From assembly GCA_910587715.1 (NCBI GenBank), contig CAJUMV010000023.1, forward strand, positions 1 to 62,810: DNA of 62,810 bases. The letters are read 5' to 3'. Each line of letters opens with the position of its first letter. Within the stretch, counting starts at the first letter, position 1. The notes beneath the pieces were generated by a model. It did no database searches. It was not told the DNA's origin and was given only the letters and a program-made list of their open reading frames with translations. The stretch is from an uncultured Lachnospiraceae bacterium (GTDB lineage: Bacteria > Bacillota > Clostridia > Lachnospirales > Lachnospiraceae). Position numbers and translations under genes: made by a program. Of the stretch, positions 41,911 through 50,824 are shown piece by piece.

Positions 41911-42963
41911 TTGCTGCCGCTTTCCGTATGCATTATCGCCAAAAATGAAGAAAAGCATATCGAAGAATGCCTGAAACGTCTGTCACCCTACGGTTTGGAA
42001 ATCGTGTTGACAGACACAGGCTCCACAGACCGAACCCTGGCGATTGCCGAAAAGTACACCGACCGGATTTACCACTTTGACTGGTGTGACGATTTTGGCG
42101 CCGCCAAGAATTTCTGTATACAAAAAGCCTCCCATGATTGGATACTTTCCCTTGACTGTGACGAATATATCGAGCAGCTGGATATAGCTGCGCTTGCACA
42201 CTGCATGGAACAGTATCCGGACCGCACCGGGCGTATTCTCATTCGCAGCCGCTTCCTGCGCAGCGGTCAGATTTCCTATGAGCAGACAAGGGTAAGCCGA
42301 CTGGCTGACCGCAGAAATTTTCATTTTGTAGGAGCGGTACATGAACAGCTGGAGCTGCGCGACGGCAGGACAAAAGCCGTTTATGACGCACCTGTCACAA
42401 TTCTTCATGTGGGCTACGACGAGACGGATTCAAATATGCAGGAAAAATCCCGCCGCAACATCGCCCTTCTTCAAGCCCAGCTTGACAAGGAAGGTCCTGA
42501 CCCCTATCTCTATTTCCAGCTCGGGCAAAGCTACCGCCGGCTCGGGGACGCCGAAAAAGCCTTGCAGAGCTTCGACGCCGGTCTTTCCATGGAAGTAGAC
42601 CCCTCGCTTGACTATGTAAAAACCATGGTGGAATCCTACGGCTACACGCTCTTAAATTTAAAACGCTATCAGGAAGCGCTCGGACTCACCGAGCTTTATG
42701 ACGTGTTTGCAAAAAGGGCTGATTTTGTCTTTCTGATGGGATTGGTTGCCATGAATAACGGGCTTTTTGACGCCGCTGTGGAGGAGTTCAAAAAAGCTGC
42801 TACTATGGAAGAGTTTTCCGTAGACGGCGTAAACAGCTATATGGCATACTACAATATCGGCGTGATCTATGAGTGCACCGGGCATACCAAAGAGGCGCGG
42901 AAATACTATAAAAAATGCGGGGGCTATGCCCCCGCTGTAGAACGCTTGAAATGTTTACCGTAA
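41911..42963 (+). CDS. GT2 glycosyltransferase with TPR tail (second)
   Basis: A paralogue of the preceding gene with the same domain order (IIAKNEEKHIEECLKRL, TDTGSTDRT, DCDEYIEQL, then TPR-like repeats ending KEARKYYKKCGGYAPA). The start is assigned to TTG 41911, which follows AAAGGAG at 6 bases and aligns exactly with the start of the paralogue. The ATG at 41896 would add five residues but has no site. The gene ends nine bases inside the convergent glycogen phosphorylase gene. Tandem duplication with divergence suggests two sequential sugar additions. Confidence 0.85.
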   Translation: MLPLSVCIIAKNEEKHIEECLKRLSPYGLEIVLTDTGSTDRTLAIAEKYTDRIYHFDWCDDFGAAKNFCIQKASHDWILSLDCDEYIEQLDIAALAHCMEQYPDRTGRILIRSRFLRSGQISYEQTRVSRLADRRNFHFVGAVHEQLELRDGRTKAVYDAPVTILHVGYDETDSNMQEKSRRNIALLQAQLDKEGPDPYLYFQLGQSYRRLGDAEKALQSFDAGLSMEVDPSLDYVKTMVESYGYTLLNLKRYQEALGLTELYDVFAKRADFVFLMGLVAMNNGLFDAAVEEFKKAATMEEFSVDGVNSYMAYYNIGVIYECTGHTKEARKYYKKCGGYAPAVERLKCLP

Positions 42964-45264
42964 CCGCCAGATATCCCTATTATACTCCTCGATGGTTCTG
43001 TCGGAGGAGAAGAAGCCTGCCTTAGCGATGTTCACAAGCATCATCTTTCTCCATTTCCTCTGATCCTCGTAATCCGCCATCATCTGATCCTTGGTCTTGA
43101 TATAATCTTCCAGATCCAAAAGGGTCATGAACCAGTCTTTATTTAACAGCTCTTTGTAAAGCCGCTCAAGATTTTCCTTGTGACCTACTTTCAGGGCCTC
43201 TTTGCTGACGATGAAGTCTACCGCCTCTTTAATGACAGGGGACTTCTTGTAGTAATCCTTCGCCACATAATCCGCCTTCTCGTAGTGCTCGATCACCGCC
43301 TCGGACTTCTCACCGAAAATGTAGATATTGTCGTCGCCCACCAGCTCGTGAATCTCCACGTTCGCGCCGTCAGACGTACCAAGCGTTACCGCGCCGTTTA
43401 ACATGAACTTCATGTTGCCCGTACCGGAAGCTTCCTTGGAGGCAAGCGAAATCTGCTCGGAAATATCACAGGCGGGAATCATCTTTTCCGCGTAAGCCAC
43501 ATTGTAGTTCTCCACCATGAGCACCGTCATGTAAGGACTGACGTCGGGGTCTTTGTTGATGATCTCCTGCAGCACCAGAAGCAGGTGGATGATATCCTGC
43601 GCAATCACATAAGCGGGCGCCGCCTTTGCGCCGAAGATAAAGGTCATCGGTCTTGCGGGCTTCTTGCCTGCCTTGATTTCCAGATACTTATGGATAATAT
43701 AAAGGGCGTTCATCTGCTGTCTCTTGTACTCATGCAGACGCTTACTCTGGATATCAAAGATAGAATCCGGATTCAGCGTTACGCCTTCCGCCTTCTGCAC
43801 ATAAGCCGCCAAATCCTTCTTGCGGTTCATCTTAATCTCGGCAATACGGTTCAGCACCGCGTCGTCGTCCGCAAACTCTAACAGCTTCTCCAGATTCGCC
43901 GCATCCTTCTTAAAGCCGTCCCCGATGGTCTCGGAAAGGAATCCCGCCAACTCATGGTTACAGGACAAGAGCCATCTTCTGAACGTAATACCGTTTGTCT
44001 TATTGTTGAATTTCTCCGGATAAATCTTGTAGAATGCGTTCAGTTCCGTGTTCTTTAAGATTTCCGTATGGATTGCCGCCACGCCGTTCACCGAGAAGCC
44101 GTAATGGATGTCGATATGCGCCATATGCACCCTGTCGTCCTCGTCGATGATCTGCACTTTGGGGTCTTTATACTTCGCTGCCACACGCTTATCCAGTTCT
44201 TTGATGATCGGCACAAGCTGAGGCACCACTTTCTCCAGATATTTTAATGGCCATTTTTCCAGCGCCTCCGCCAGAATCGTGTGGTTTGTGTAGGCGCAGG
44301 TCTTGCTCACAACCTCGATCGCCTCGTCCATCGTGAACGCCTTCTCATCCACCAAAATACGAATCAGCTCCGGTATCACCATGGTCGGATGGGTGTCGTT
44401 GATCTGGATGACTGCGTGCTCATACATCTTGCGCAGGTCGTACTGTTTCTCTTTCATTTCCTTTAAGATAAGCTGCGCCGCATTGCTCACCATGAAATAT
44501 TGCTGGTAGATGCGCAGAAGATTTCCGGCTTCGTCGGAATCGTCGGGATAAAGGAAGAGCGTCAGGTTCTTCTCGATATCTTCCTTGTCAAAATCAATGC
44601 CTTTCTTTACCATGCTCTCGTCGATCGTCTCGATATCGAAAAGACGCAGCTTGTTCACGCCGTTGTCATAGCCAATGACATCAATGTCATAAAGTCGGGA
44701 AGTCACTTTCTTCTTGCCAAACGCCACCTCGAAGGTCGTGTCCGTCCTGGTCAGCCAGGACTGCTCCTCAATCCAGTCGTTCTTCTCCGCCGTCTGCAGT
44801 TTATCCTTAAACTCCTGCTTAAACAGACCAAAGTGATAGTTCAGACCGATACCCTCGCCGGGCAGACCAAGGGATGCAATGGAATCAAGGAAACATGCCG
44901 CCAGACGTCCCAGACCGCCGTTTCCGAGAGAAGGCTCCGGCTCCACTTCCTCGATCGCGGAAAGCTGTTTGCCGTTCTTTTCGAGAATTTTCTCCAAATT
45001 GTCATAAATACCCAAATTGATCAGGTTGTTGGATAAGAGCTTACCGATCAGGAACTCTGCGGAAATATAGTAGATCTTTTTCTCGCCCTCAATACGCTCC
45101 GACGCTTGCATCAGCTTCTTGGAAAGCTGCAGAATGCTGTAGTAAAGCTCCTCGTTGCTGCACGCGGAAATGGATTTGCCGTATCCGCTCTGTGTCTGGC
45201 TCTCCAGCTCCTGCTCCAGATTCATTACCAGTACATCTCTTTTCAGGTTACTTGCCTGTGCCAT
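42955..45264 (-). CDS. glgP: Glycogen/alpha-glucan phosphorylase
   Basis: The enzyme releases glucose-1-phosphate from the non-reducing ends of glycogen. The 769-residue protein begins with the N-terminal lobe (YYISAEFLIGKLLSNNL, EPSLGNGGLGRLAACFLDS) and carries the PLP site in SGTGNMKFMLNGAVTLGT (the lysine binds the cofactor). It is somewhat shorter than the usual 800-830 residues. It follows the LacI-type gene on the same strand, which is its likely regulator. GGGAGG precedes the ATG. Confidence 0.96.
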   Translation of the reverse strand: MAQASNLKRDVLVMNLEQELESQTQSGYGKSISACSNEELYYSILQLSKKLMQASERIEGEKKIYYISAEFLIGKLLSNNLINLGIYDNLEKILEKNGKQLSAIEEVEPEPSLGNGGLGRLAACFLDSIASLGLPGEGIGLNYHFGLFKQEFKDKLQTAEKNDWIEEQSWLTRTDTTFEVAFGKKKVTSRLYDIDVIGYDNGVNKLRLFDIETIDESMVKKGIDFDKEDIEKNLTLFLYPDDSDEAGNLLRIYQQYFMVSNAAQLILKEMKEKQYDLRKMYEHAVIQINDTHPTMVIPELIRILVDEKAFTMDEAIEVVSKTCAYTNHTILAEALEKWPLKYLEKVVPQLVPIIKELDKRVAAKYKDPKVQIIDEDDRVHMAHIDIHYGFSVNGVAAIHTEILKNTELNAFYKIYPEKFNNKTNGITFRRWLLSCNHELAGFLSETIGDGFKKDAANLEKLLEFADDDAVLNRIAEIKMNRKKDLAAYVQKAEGVTLNPDSIFDIQSKRLHEYKRQQMNALYIIHKYLEIKAGKKPARPMTFIFGAKAAPAYVIAQDIIHLLLVLQEIINKDPDVSPYMTVLMVENYNVAYAEKMIPACDISEQISLASKEASGTGNMKFMLNGAVTLGTSDGANVEIHELVGDDNIYIFGEKSEAVIEHYEKADYVAKDYYKKSPVIKEAVDFIVSKEALKVGHKENLERLYKELLNKDWFMTLLDLEDYIKTKDQMMADYEDQRKWRKMMLVNIAKAGFFSSDRTIEEYNRDIWRLR

Positions 45265-45320
45265 GTGTTGAAACCTCCCTTTCCCTTTTCTACATGTTTG
45301 TTGTTTTCTCTATGTTTATT

Positions 45321-45348
45321 ATATTATCCAGTTCCATCCTGTCGTAAA
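45321..45348 (-). promoter_or_regulatory. Putative promoter of glgP
   Basis: TTTACG (45348-45343) and TAATAT (45326-45321) are 16 bases apart on the minus strand in the LacI-glgP gap. Confidence 0.4.
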
Positions 45349-45412
45349 CCGGCGCTTCCACACTCTCTGCCCGCCTTTACTTATGATATGCCGTTGATGT
45401 GCCATAAAATGC

Positions 45413-46411
45413 TCACTGCGCCGCCGCCAGAATATCCTCATATTTCATCCGCACCAGCTCATAGTCCAGCACCATCTGCCTGCCTTCGCCGCCGTCTAAA
45501 AGCCGTTTTAACTCTTCGACCGCCTCCGAAGCGAGCCGCTCAAAATTCTGTTTGACCGTGTTCATCTGCTTGCCCGCATACCCCATCAGCGTAATGCCGT
45601 CGAAGCCGCATACCGGACGGAAAATATCCATGTCCATCAGCGCGCGCATCGCGCCGATTGCCATCAGATCCGAAGCGCACACCACGATATCTTTTTTCTT
45701 CGCATACCGAAGCGTCAGATTTCTTGCCTGCAGCTCCGAAAACTCACCGTTCCTGACAAGGAGAGAAATGTCTTCTTCCTCCGCCAGCCGCTGGATGCCT
45801 TTCAGACGCTCGCTGGTGACGTAACCATTCTTTTTGCCCGCCAAATAGAGAAGGCTCTTTCCCTTATTTTCCTTAAGCGTCTTTTTCGCTACCTCATACT
45901 GCGCCGCCGCCTGATCGATCCAGACCGAGGACGAAGAAGCGTTTACAAGGGGCGCATCCACCGTCACAATCTTGAAAAGCTGCGCGCCTATCAGCTTTTG
46001 CAGCACTTTGTCGTCCTTCGACATACCGAAAATGATAAGCCCGGTAATACTCTGGGAACGCAGGTAACGCACCACCTCGTCCAGACTTTTGTTTTTCAGC
46101 ATGGAATCAAAAATCGTAATCACATCCAGATTCAACTCCACCGCCCGGCTTATGGTGCCTGCCATATACTGCATGTTGATCTCATCCACCGCCTGCGATA
46201 CGTTACCGAGGTTTAAAAGCATCGCCACCCTGCCGGACTGCTTGGAAGAAAGCGCCGCCGCAACGGAATTGGGTACGAAATTTAACTCTGCCACCGCCTG
46301 ATTTACTTTTTTCTTTGTCTCCTCGCTTACATTCGGGTAATCGTTCAACACCTTGGAAACGGTGGAAATCGCCACACCCGCCTGCTTTGCGACGTCTTTA
46401 ATAGATACCAT
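45413..46411 (-). CDS. LacI-family transcriptional regulator
   Basis: The 332-residue regulator has the typical N-terminal HTH and hinge (VSIKDVAKQAGVAISTVSKV, then PNSVAAALSSKQSG) followed by a periplasmic-binding-protein-like sensor domain (VAMLLNLGN, FGMSKDDKVLQ). It lies 148 bases upstream of glgP on the same strand and likely controls glgP and itself. A near-palindromic operator overlaps its own promoter at 46453-46466. The inducer is presumably a glucan-derived sugar, which is inference. Confidence 0.92.
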   Translation of the reverse strand: MVSIKDVAKQAGVAISTVSKVLNDYPNVSEETKKKVNQAVAELNFVPNSVAAALSSKQSGRVAMLLNLGNVSQAVDEINMQYMAGTISRAVELNLDVITIFDSMLKNKSLDEVVRYLRSQSITGLIIFGMSKDDKVLQKLIGAQLFKIVTVDAPLVNASSSSVWIDQAAAQYEVAKKTLKENKGKSLLYLAGKKNGYVTSERLKGIQRLAEEEDISLLVRNGEFSELQARNLTLRYAKKKDIVVCASDLMAIGAMRALMDMDIFRPVCGFDGITLMGYAGKQMNTVKQNFERLASEAVEELKRLLDGGEGRQMVLDYELVRMKYEDILAAAQ

Positions 46412-46440
46412 GATTTTCCATTCCCAACGATTTCTCTGTC

Positions 46441-46468
46441 ATAATATTTTTCGGAAATCGTTTTCCAA
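46441..46468 (-). promoter_or_regulatory. LacI-gene promoter with embedded operator
   Basis: TTGGAA (46468-46463) and TATTAT (46446-46441) are 16 bases apart on the minus strand. The near-palindrome GGAAAACGATTTCC (46466-46453), centred on CG as LacI-family sites usually are, covers the -35 and spacer, consistent with self-repression. Confidence 0.55.
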
Positions 46469-46481
46469 AACCATCATATAA

Positions 46482-46512
46482 CAAAAGAGTGGTTTTGTAA
46501 ACCACTCTTTTG
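46482..46512 (-). terminator. Terminator of the phosphofructokinase gene
   Basis: A near-perfect 14-bp stem (CAAAAGAGTGGTTT / AAACCACTCTTTTG) with a 3-nt loop lies 26 bases after the phosphofructokinase stop. The T-rich 3' arm completes an intrinsic terminator. Confidence 0.75.
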
Positions 46513-46538
46513 AAGAAAATCCATTTTTTTACAATTTA

Positions 46539-47765
46539 TTATTTTCTCACCAGATGTCTCGGCAGTCCGTTCACAAACAGCGGCTGCAGCTCACCCATGA
46601 TAAGGGGTCTCGCGTATTTCTCATACTCGTCTGTCAGACCCTTGCCGTCCGCGGTAATCCACTCGTCGGGCACGTTCCTCTCCACGTTCGCGATTGCGTG
46701 GATATCGTAAGCACTGGTACCGCACTGATAAGGAGCTTCACCGTTTCTGTCAAGCGTGATCATCATGCCTGTCTTACCTTCTTCCGCCGCCATCACCGCG
46801 TCATGACCAACCTGGAACGCCTCGTTGATATCCGTGAGGGAAGCCAGATGAGTCGCTGCTCTCTGTAAGGTAGAGAATTCAATCGCGCGGGTCTTAAGTC
46901 CTGTCTCTGCAGCAATCTTATCCGCCAGCATAACCGCCGTACCGGACATCTGCTTATGACCGAACGCATCTACGGCAACCTCTCTGCCAATCTCGCATAC
47001 ATATCTGCCGTCCGCAACCTTCACACCCTCGGAAACCGCAATCACTACAGAAGACTTTCTTGCCGCCAAATCCTTCACATCCGCGACAAACTTGTCGATA
47101 TCAAACACTTTCTCAGGCAGATAAATCGCGTCACAGCCTTCACAGTCATCGCCCTTGGCAAGCGCTGCAGCAGCCGTAAGCCATCCTGCGTTACGTCCCA
47201 TGATCTCCACAATGCAGACGGTAGGCTTCTTCGCACCGAAGGATGCGTTGTCGCGGATGATTTCCTTCAGGGAAGCCGCAATATATTTCGCAGCAGAACC
47301 GTAACCCGGGCAGTGATCCGTCACAGGCAGGTCGTTGTCAATAGTCTTGGGCACGCCCATGAACCTCTGAGGCTTATTATGAGCCGCCGCATAGTCGGAC
47401 AACATCTTGACCGTATCCATGGAATCGTTGCCGCCGGCATAAAACAGGCACTCGATATCATGCTTCTCCATGATTTCAAACACCTTCTCATAAACATCCT
47501 CATGTCCTTCAATCTGGGGCATCTTGAAACGGCAGGAACCCAAAAATGCGGAGGGAGTTCTCTTTAAAAGCTCGATTCCCGTCTCATCATCCAGATACTC
47601 ACCGAGGTCTATCATTCTGTCTTCCAGAAATCCCTCGATACCGTGAACCATACCATAAATTTTCTTCACGCCCAGCTTCTTCGCCGCCGCGTACACACCC
47701 GCTACGGAAGAGTTGATAACGGCTGTAGGACCGCCGGACTGACCAACAACAATGTTTCCTTTCAT
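46539..47765 (-). CDS. Phosphofructokinase, PPi-type clade
   Basis: The 408-residue protein phosphorylates fructose-6-phosphate. The start MKGNIVVGQSGGPTAVIN, the catalytic PKTIDNDL loop and the AGGNDSMDT segment are visible. The Gly-rich loop carries N-D where ATP-dependent enzymes have D-G, which suggests pyrophosphate rather than ATP as donor. ATG 47765 follows AAAGGAGAG; the longer frame to 47834 would begin upstream of the predicted RNA start. It diverges from the DegV gene and is monocistronic. Confidence 0.9.
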   Translation of the reverse strand: MKGNIVVGQSGGPTAVINSSVAGVYAAAKKLGVKKIYGMVHGIEGFLEDRMIDLGEYLDDETGIELLKRTPSAFLGSCRFKMPQIEGHEDVYEKVFEIMEKHDIECLFYAGGNDSMDTVKMLSDYAAAHNKPQRFMGVPKTIDNDLPVTDHCPGYGSAAKYIAASLKEIIRDNASFGAKKPTVCIVEIMGRNAGWLTAAAALAKGDDCEGCDAIYLPEKVFDIDKFVADVKDLAARKSSVVIAVSEGVKVADGRYVCEIGREVAVDAFGHKQMSGTAVMLADKIAAETGLKTRAIEFSTLQRAATHLASLTDINEAFQVGHDAVMAAEEGKTGMMITLDRNGEAPYQCGTSAYDIHAIANVERNVPDEWITADGKGLTDEYEKYARPLIMGELQPLFVNGLPRHLVRK

Positions 47766-47834
47766 GTCTGCTCTCCTTTTTCTTAGTTTATTTTTTTCTT
47801 TCTGCGCGTCGCTTGTTTTTTCTTCACGCTTCAT

Positions 47835-47863
47835 AGTATACCAAATATTTCCGTTTAAAACAA
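47835..47863 (-). promoter_or_regulatory. Promoter of the phosphofructokinase gene
   Basis: TTGTTT (47863-47858) and TATACT (47840-47835) are 17 bases apart on the minus strand, back to back with the DegV promoter. Confidence 0.65.
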
Positions 47864-47887
47864 GTACAAGCTAGTGCTAAGTCCTCA

Positions 47888-47916
47888 TTGTATTTGCGCA
47901 GCAAACGTGGTAAACT
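47888..47916 (+). promoter_or_regulatory. Promoter of the DegV-family gene
   Basis: TTGTAT (47888-47893) and TAAACT (47911-47916) are 17 bases apart. The predicted RNA start near 47923 lies beyond the ATG at 47920, which argues for translation from 47980. Confidence 0.6.
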
Positions 47917-47979
47917 CTAATGTATGTTGCATTTGAAAGTAAATTTGATTCGCAGATTGCGGGAAAGGCATACCTTTAT

Positions 47980-48867
47980 ATGAGGAAATACATTCTGAGC
48001 TGCTGCTCCACTGCCGATCTTCCGGCGGAACAATTCACGAAACGCGGTATTTTCTACGCCAGTTTCCACTATGAACTGAACGGGAAAGAATATCTGGACG
48101 ATCTTGGCAAGAGTATGTCCTTTGAGCAGTTTTATCAGGCGATGGCGGACGGCGCGGATACCAAAACCTCGCAGGTCAACGTGGCGGAATTTACGGAGTA
48201 TTTCGAGCCCTTTTTGCGAGCCGGCAAGGATATCCTGCATCTATGTCTGTCCTCCGGTATCTCCGGCGTGATCAACTCCGCTATGGGCGCCAAAGAAATC
48301 CTGGCGGAAAAATACCCGGAGCAGACGATTTATATTGTAGATTCTCTGGCGGCATCCTCCGGCTTCGGACTTTTGATGGAAAAGCTGGCGGATCTGCGCG
48401 ACGATGGGTTATCCGTGGAAGAGCTTTACCAATGGGTGCTCGACAACCGGCTGCGCCTGAATCACTGGTTCTTTTCCACCGACCTTACCTTCTATATTAA
48501 AGGCGGCCGTATTTCCAAAACTTCCGGCATGATTGGCAATATGCTCAATATCTGCCCTCTCTTAAACGTGGACCATATGGGGCGGCTGATTCCCCGTTAT
48601 AAGATCCGCACCAAGAGAAAGGTTATGTATACGATTGTCGATAAAATGGAGGAATGCATCGAGGAAGGCACCGCCTACAGCGGAAAATGTTATATTTCCC
48701 AGTCCGCCTGCTATGCCGACGCCAGATTCGTCGCCGATTTAATTGAAGAACGCTTCCCAAATCTGGACGGCAAGGTTATGATTACCAGTATCGGCACCAC
48801 CATCGGCGCCCACACCGGTCCCGGCACCGTCGCCGTATTCTTCTGGGGTAAAGAACGAAATGACTAG
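47980..48867 (+). CDS. DegV-family fatty-acid-binding protein
   Basis: The 295-residue protein has the DegV signatures: the start KYILSCCSTADLP, FHYELNGKEYLDDLG, the LSSGISGVINSA fatty-acid site and VDSLAASSGFG. DegV proteins bind fatty acids, and Firmicute homologues feed exogenous fatty acids to the FakA kinase. The open frame extends to 47920, but ATG 47980 fits the family start, has an AAAGG upstream and lies downstream of the predicted RNA start. Confidence 0.88.
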   Translation: MRKYILSCCSTADLPAEQFTKRGIFYASFHYELNGKEYLDDLGKSMSFEQFYQAMADGADTKTSQVNVAEFTEYFEPFLRAGKDILHLCLSSGISGVINSAMGAKEILAEKYPEQTIYIVDSLAASSGFGLLMEKLADLRDDGLSVEELYQWVLDNRLRLNHWFFSTDLTFYIKGGRISKTSGMIGNMLNICPLLNVDHMGRLIPRYKIRTKRKVMYTIVDKMEECIEEGTAYSGKCYISQSACYADARFVADLIEERFPNLDGKVMITSIGTTIGAHTGPGTVAVFFWGKERND

Positions 48868-48873
48868 ACAGCT

Positions 48874-49599
48874 CTATTCGCCGCAATAATACGCAAAATA
48901 CCTCTCCCGCACCGCCTGAAACGAGCTTCTCGGCGGGAAAAGCTTTTTCCCTGTATCCATGCGGATTTCCAGCTTGCTGATGCACTCGATATGCACCATA
49001 TTGATAAGGAAAGAAGCGCCGACACGCATAAATTCGGGGTAAGGATTCAACATTTCCCCAAGTCTTCCCATTGTGACGCGCAGCATACACTGACTGCCGT
49101 CCGAAAAATGCATATACTGAAATTTGCCCTGTGCTTCACAGTATACGATATCGTCCACTGCCACCCGCCTTACCGTACTGTCAATCCGCAGCAGGACATA
49201 CCGCTTCCGCTCCTCCTGCATCTCCTTAAGAAATCTATTCAAAAGCGGAAACAGCTTTTCCTCCGCAAGCGGCTTCACCAGATACTGAGCCGCCTCCACC
49301 TCAAAGGCATCGAGGGCATGTTCTCTGGAAGTCGTCAAAAACACAATCCGACACGGATTACCCATATCCCGCAACTCTTTCGCCGCCTCTATCCCCAGCT
49401 TATCCGGCATATAAATATCCATCAGAATGAGATCCGGAAGATATTCCTCCTCCTCGACCATCTCTAACAGCTCGTCGGCGCTTTCAAAGCAGTCCACCCG
49501 GAAGTCCGTATCCGGATGGCTTTTCCGGTATTCTGTAAGCATTTGCTCCGTTTTATGCAGTTGTTCTATCTCGTCGTCGCAGAGCGCAATCTGATACAT
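48874..49599 (-). CDS. LytTR-family response regulator (AgrA-like)
   Basis: The 241-residue regulator has a receiver domain (CDDE at 7-10, phosphoacceptor D61 in LILMDIYMP, KPL near 105) and a LytTR DNA-binding domain (IVYCEAQGKFQYMHFSDG, then EFMRVGASFLINM). It is the last gene of a three-gene operon with two AgrC-type kinases upstream, 13 bases after the nearer one. ATG 49599 follows GGAGAGA. No peptide precursor or AgrB-like protease was seen nearby, so the signal is unknown. Confidence 0.92.
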   Translation of the reverse strand: MYQIALCDDEIEQLHKTEQMLTEYRKSHPDTDFRVDCFESADELLEMVEEEEYLPDLILMDIYMPDKLGIEAAKELRDMGNPCRIVFLTTSREHALDAFEVEAAQYLVKPLAEEKLFPLLNRFLKEMQEERKRYVLLRIDSTVRRVAVDDIVYCEAQGKFQYMHFSDGSQCMLRVTMGRLGEMLNPYPEFMRVGASFLINMVHIECISKLEIRMDTGKKLFPPRSSFQAVRERYFAYYCGE

Positions 49600-49612
49600 G
49601 GATTCTCTCCTG

Positions 49613-50824
49613 TCACCCTGCCGCCGAAACATCTCTGTCGGAGGGAATATTCATAACCAGACGGAAAATAAATACACCGTTATCGTTTTTAAAATCGTAC
49701 TCCCCGTCAAACTTTTCTACCGTCTTGACAATACTCATCACGCCGATTCCGCCCGAATCCTCGGGTCTTGGCAGCCCTTTTTCAAGCGCCGCCTCCACCT
49801 TGCACGTATTGCTGCAGTAGATGACCAGCTTGTTCTTCTTTCTCCTGACCATCAGACGGATCACGCACTCCCGTTTCTCTTCCTCTTTCCTCGCTTCCAT
49901 ACAGCCGTACAAAGCGTTCTCCCACGCATTTGCCAGTATAGTGATCAAATCGATATTGGGAATCCCGGGATTGCTGCCAAGCTCCACATCCAGCATCACC
50001 TTGATCTGCTCCTGTCTTGCCTGCGAAGTGTATGCGGTAAGAATCCTGTTGACCGCGGCGTTATCGCAGACTCTTTCCATGGCGCCGTCCTCCCCGGATG
50101 CCGCCAGCAGCTCCATATTGCGCTCCAGCAGCCGGTGATTCATCTCCATAAGCTGATTTTCCTGCCGATACGTTTTTTCTATGCCAATGTGCAGATAAAG
50201 CCGGAATACCAGCACCTGCAGAATACCCGTCAGGAAAAAATTCATGGCAATCTGCATCAGGCGGTAAGGGGTCTGGTCTTGAATCCTCGGATTGAGGATA
50301 AAGGCGATACCGAAAAAAAGACTCAGCATCATAATCGCCACGCTGAACCGATCCAGCTCATTTTCCACATAGTCAGAAAATCCCCGGATCGTACTCTTTA
50401 GTTTCCTGTTAATAAACCACGCGATCAGAGAAAGCAGTACCATACGTCCCACAATGTCCGCCCACACGTTTTTGTTAAAAAAGAACACCGAAATCTCAAT
50501 GCCGCCAATCATAAATACGGACAGCAGATAAAAGACAAGCGCCAGCTTATACATCGTAACATACACCGAATCGCGGCTGATCCAGACGGCAAATATGCCA
50601 AAGCACAAATACGTCACAAGTGTGCCCATCCGCGCAAACGCCTGCTGAGAAATGGCATACCACGTACAGGTCGCAGCAATCAGCACCACATAGAGACACA
50701 GGCACGCCGCCACCGTTTTTTTCTTTTCAAATCTGGACTCACTGATCAGAAAAAAGAGCAGAATCGTCCCCCCGATGCTGACTATCATCCGCATCATCGC
50801 TATCATCACCGAACCGCCTAACAT
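49613..50824 (-). CDS. AgrC-type membrane kinase without an H-box (putative pseudokinase)
   Basis: The 403-residue protein has about six N-terminal membrane helices (1-215) and a C-terminal GHKL ATPase domain (IDLITILANAWENAL, GGIGVMSIVKTVEKFDG). Aligned by eye with its upstream paralogue it lacks about 50 residues of the dimerisation/phosphotransfer segment, including the RHDFRHH histidine box. The segment is reduced to MEMNHRLLERNMELLAASGE before CDNAAVNRILTAY. The ATP-binding motifs look intact. Its ATG overlaps the stop of the upstream kinase by seven bases. It may act as a heterodimer partner or a signal-dependent modulator. Confidence 0.82.
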   Translation of the reverse strand: MLGGSVMIAMMRMIVSIGGTILLFFLISESRFEKKKTVAACLCLYVVLIAATCTWYAISQQAFARMGTLVTYLCFGIFAVWISRDSVYVTMYKLALVFYLLSVFMIGGIEISVFFFNKNVWADIVGRMVLLSLIAWFINRKLKSTIRGFSDYVENELDRFSVAIMMLSLFFGIAFILNPRIQDQTPYRLMQIAMNFFLTGILQVLVFRLYLHIGIEKTYRQENQLMEMNHRLLERNMELLAASGEDGAMERVCDNAAVNRILTAYTSQARQEQIKVMLDVELGSNPGIPNIDLITILANAWENALYGCMEARKEEEKRECVIRLMVRRKKNKLVIYCSNTCKVEAALEKGLPRPEDSGGIGVMSIVKTVEKFDGEYDFKNDNGVFIFRLVMNIPSDRDVSAAG

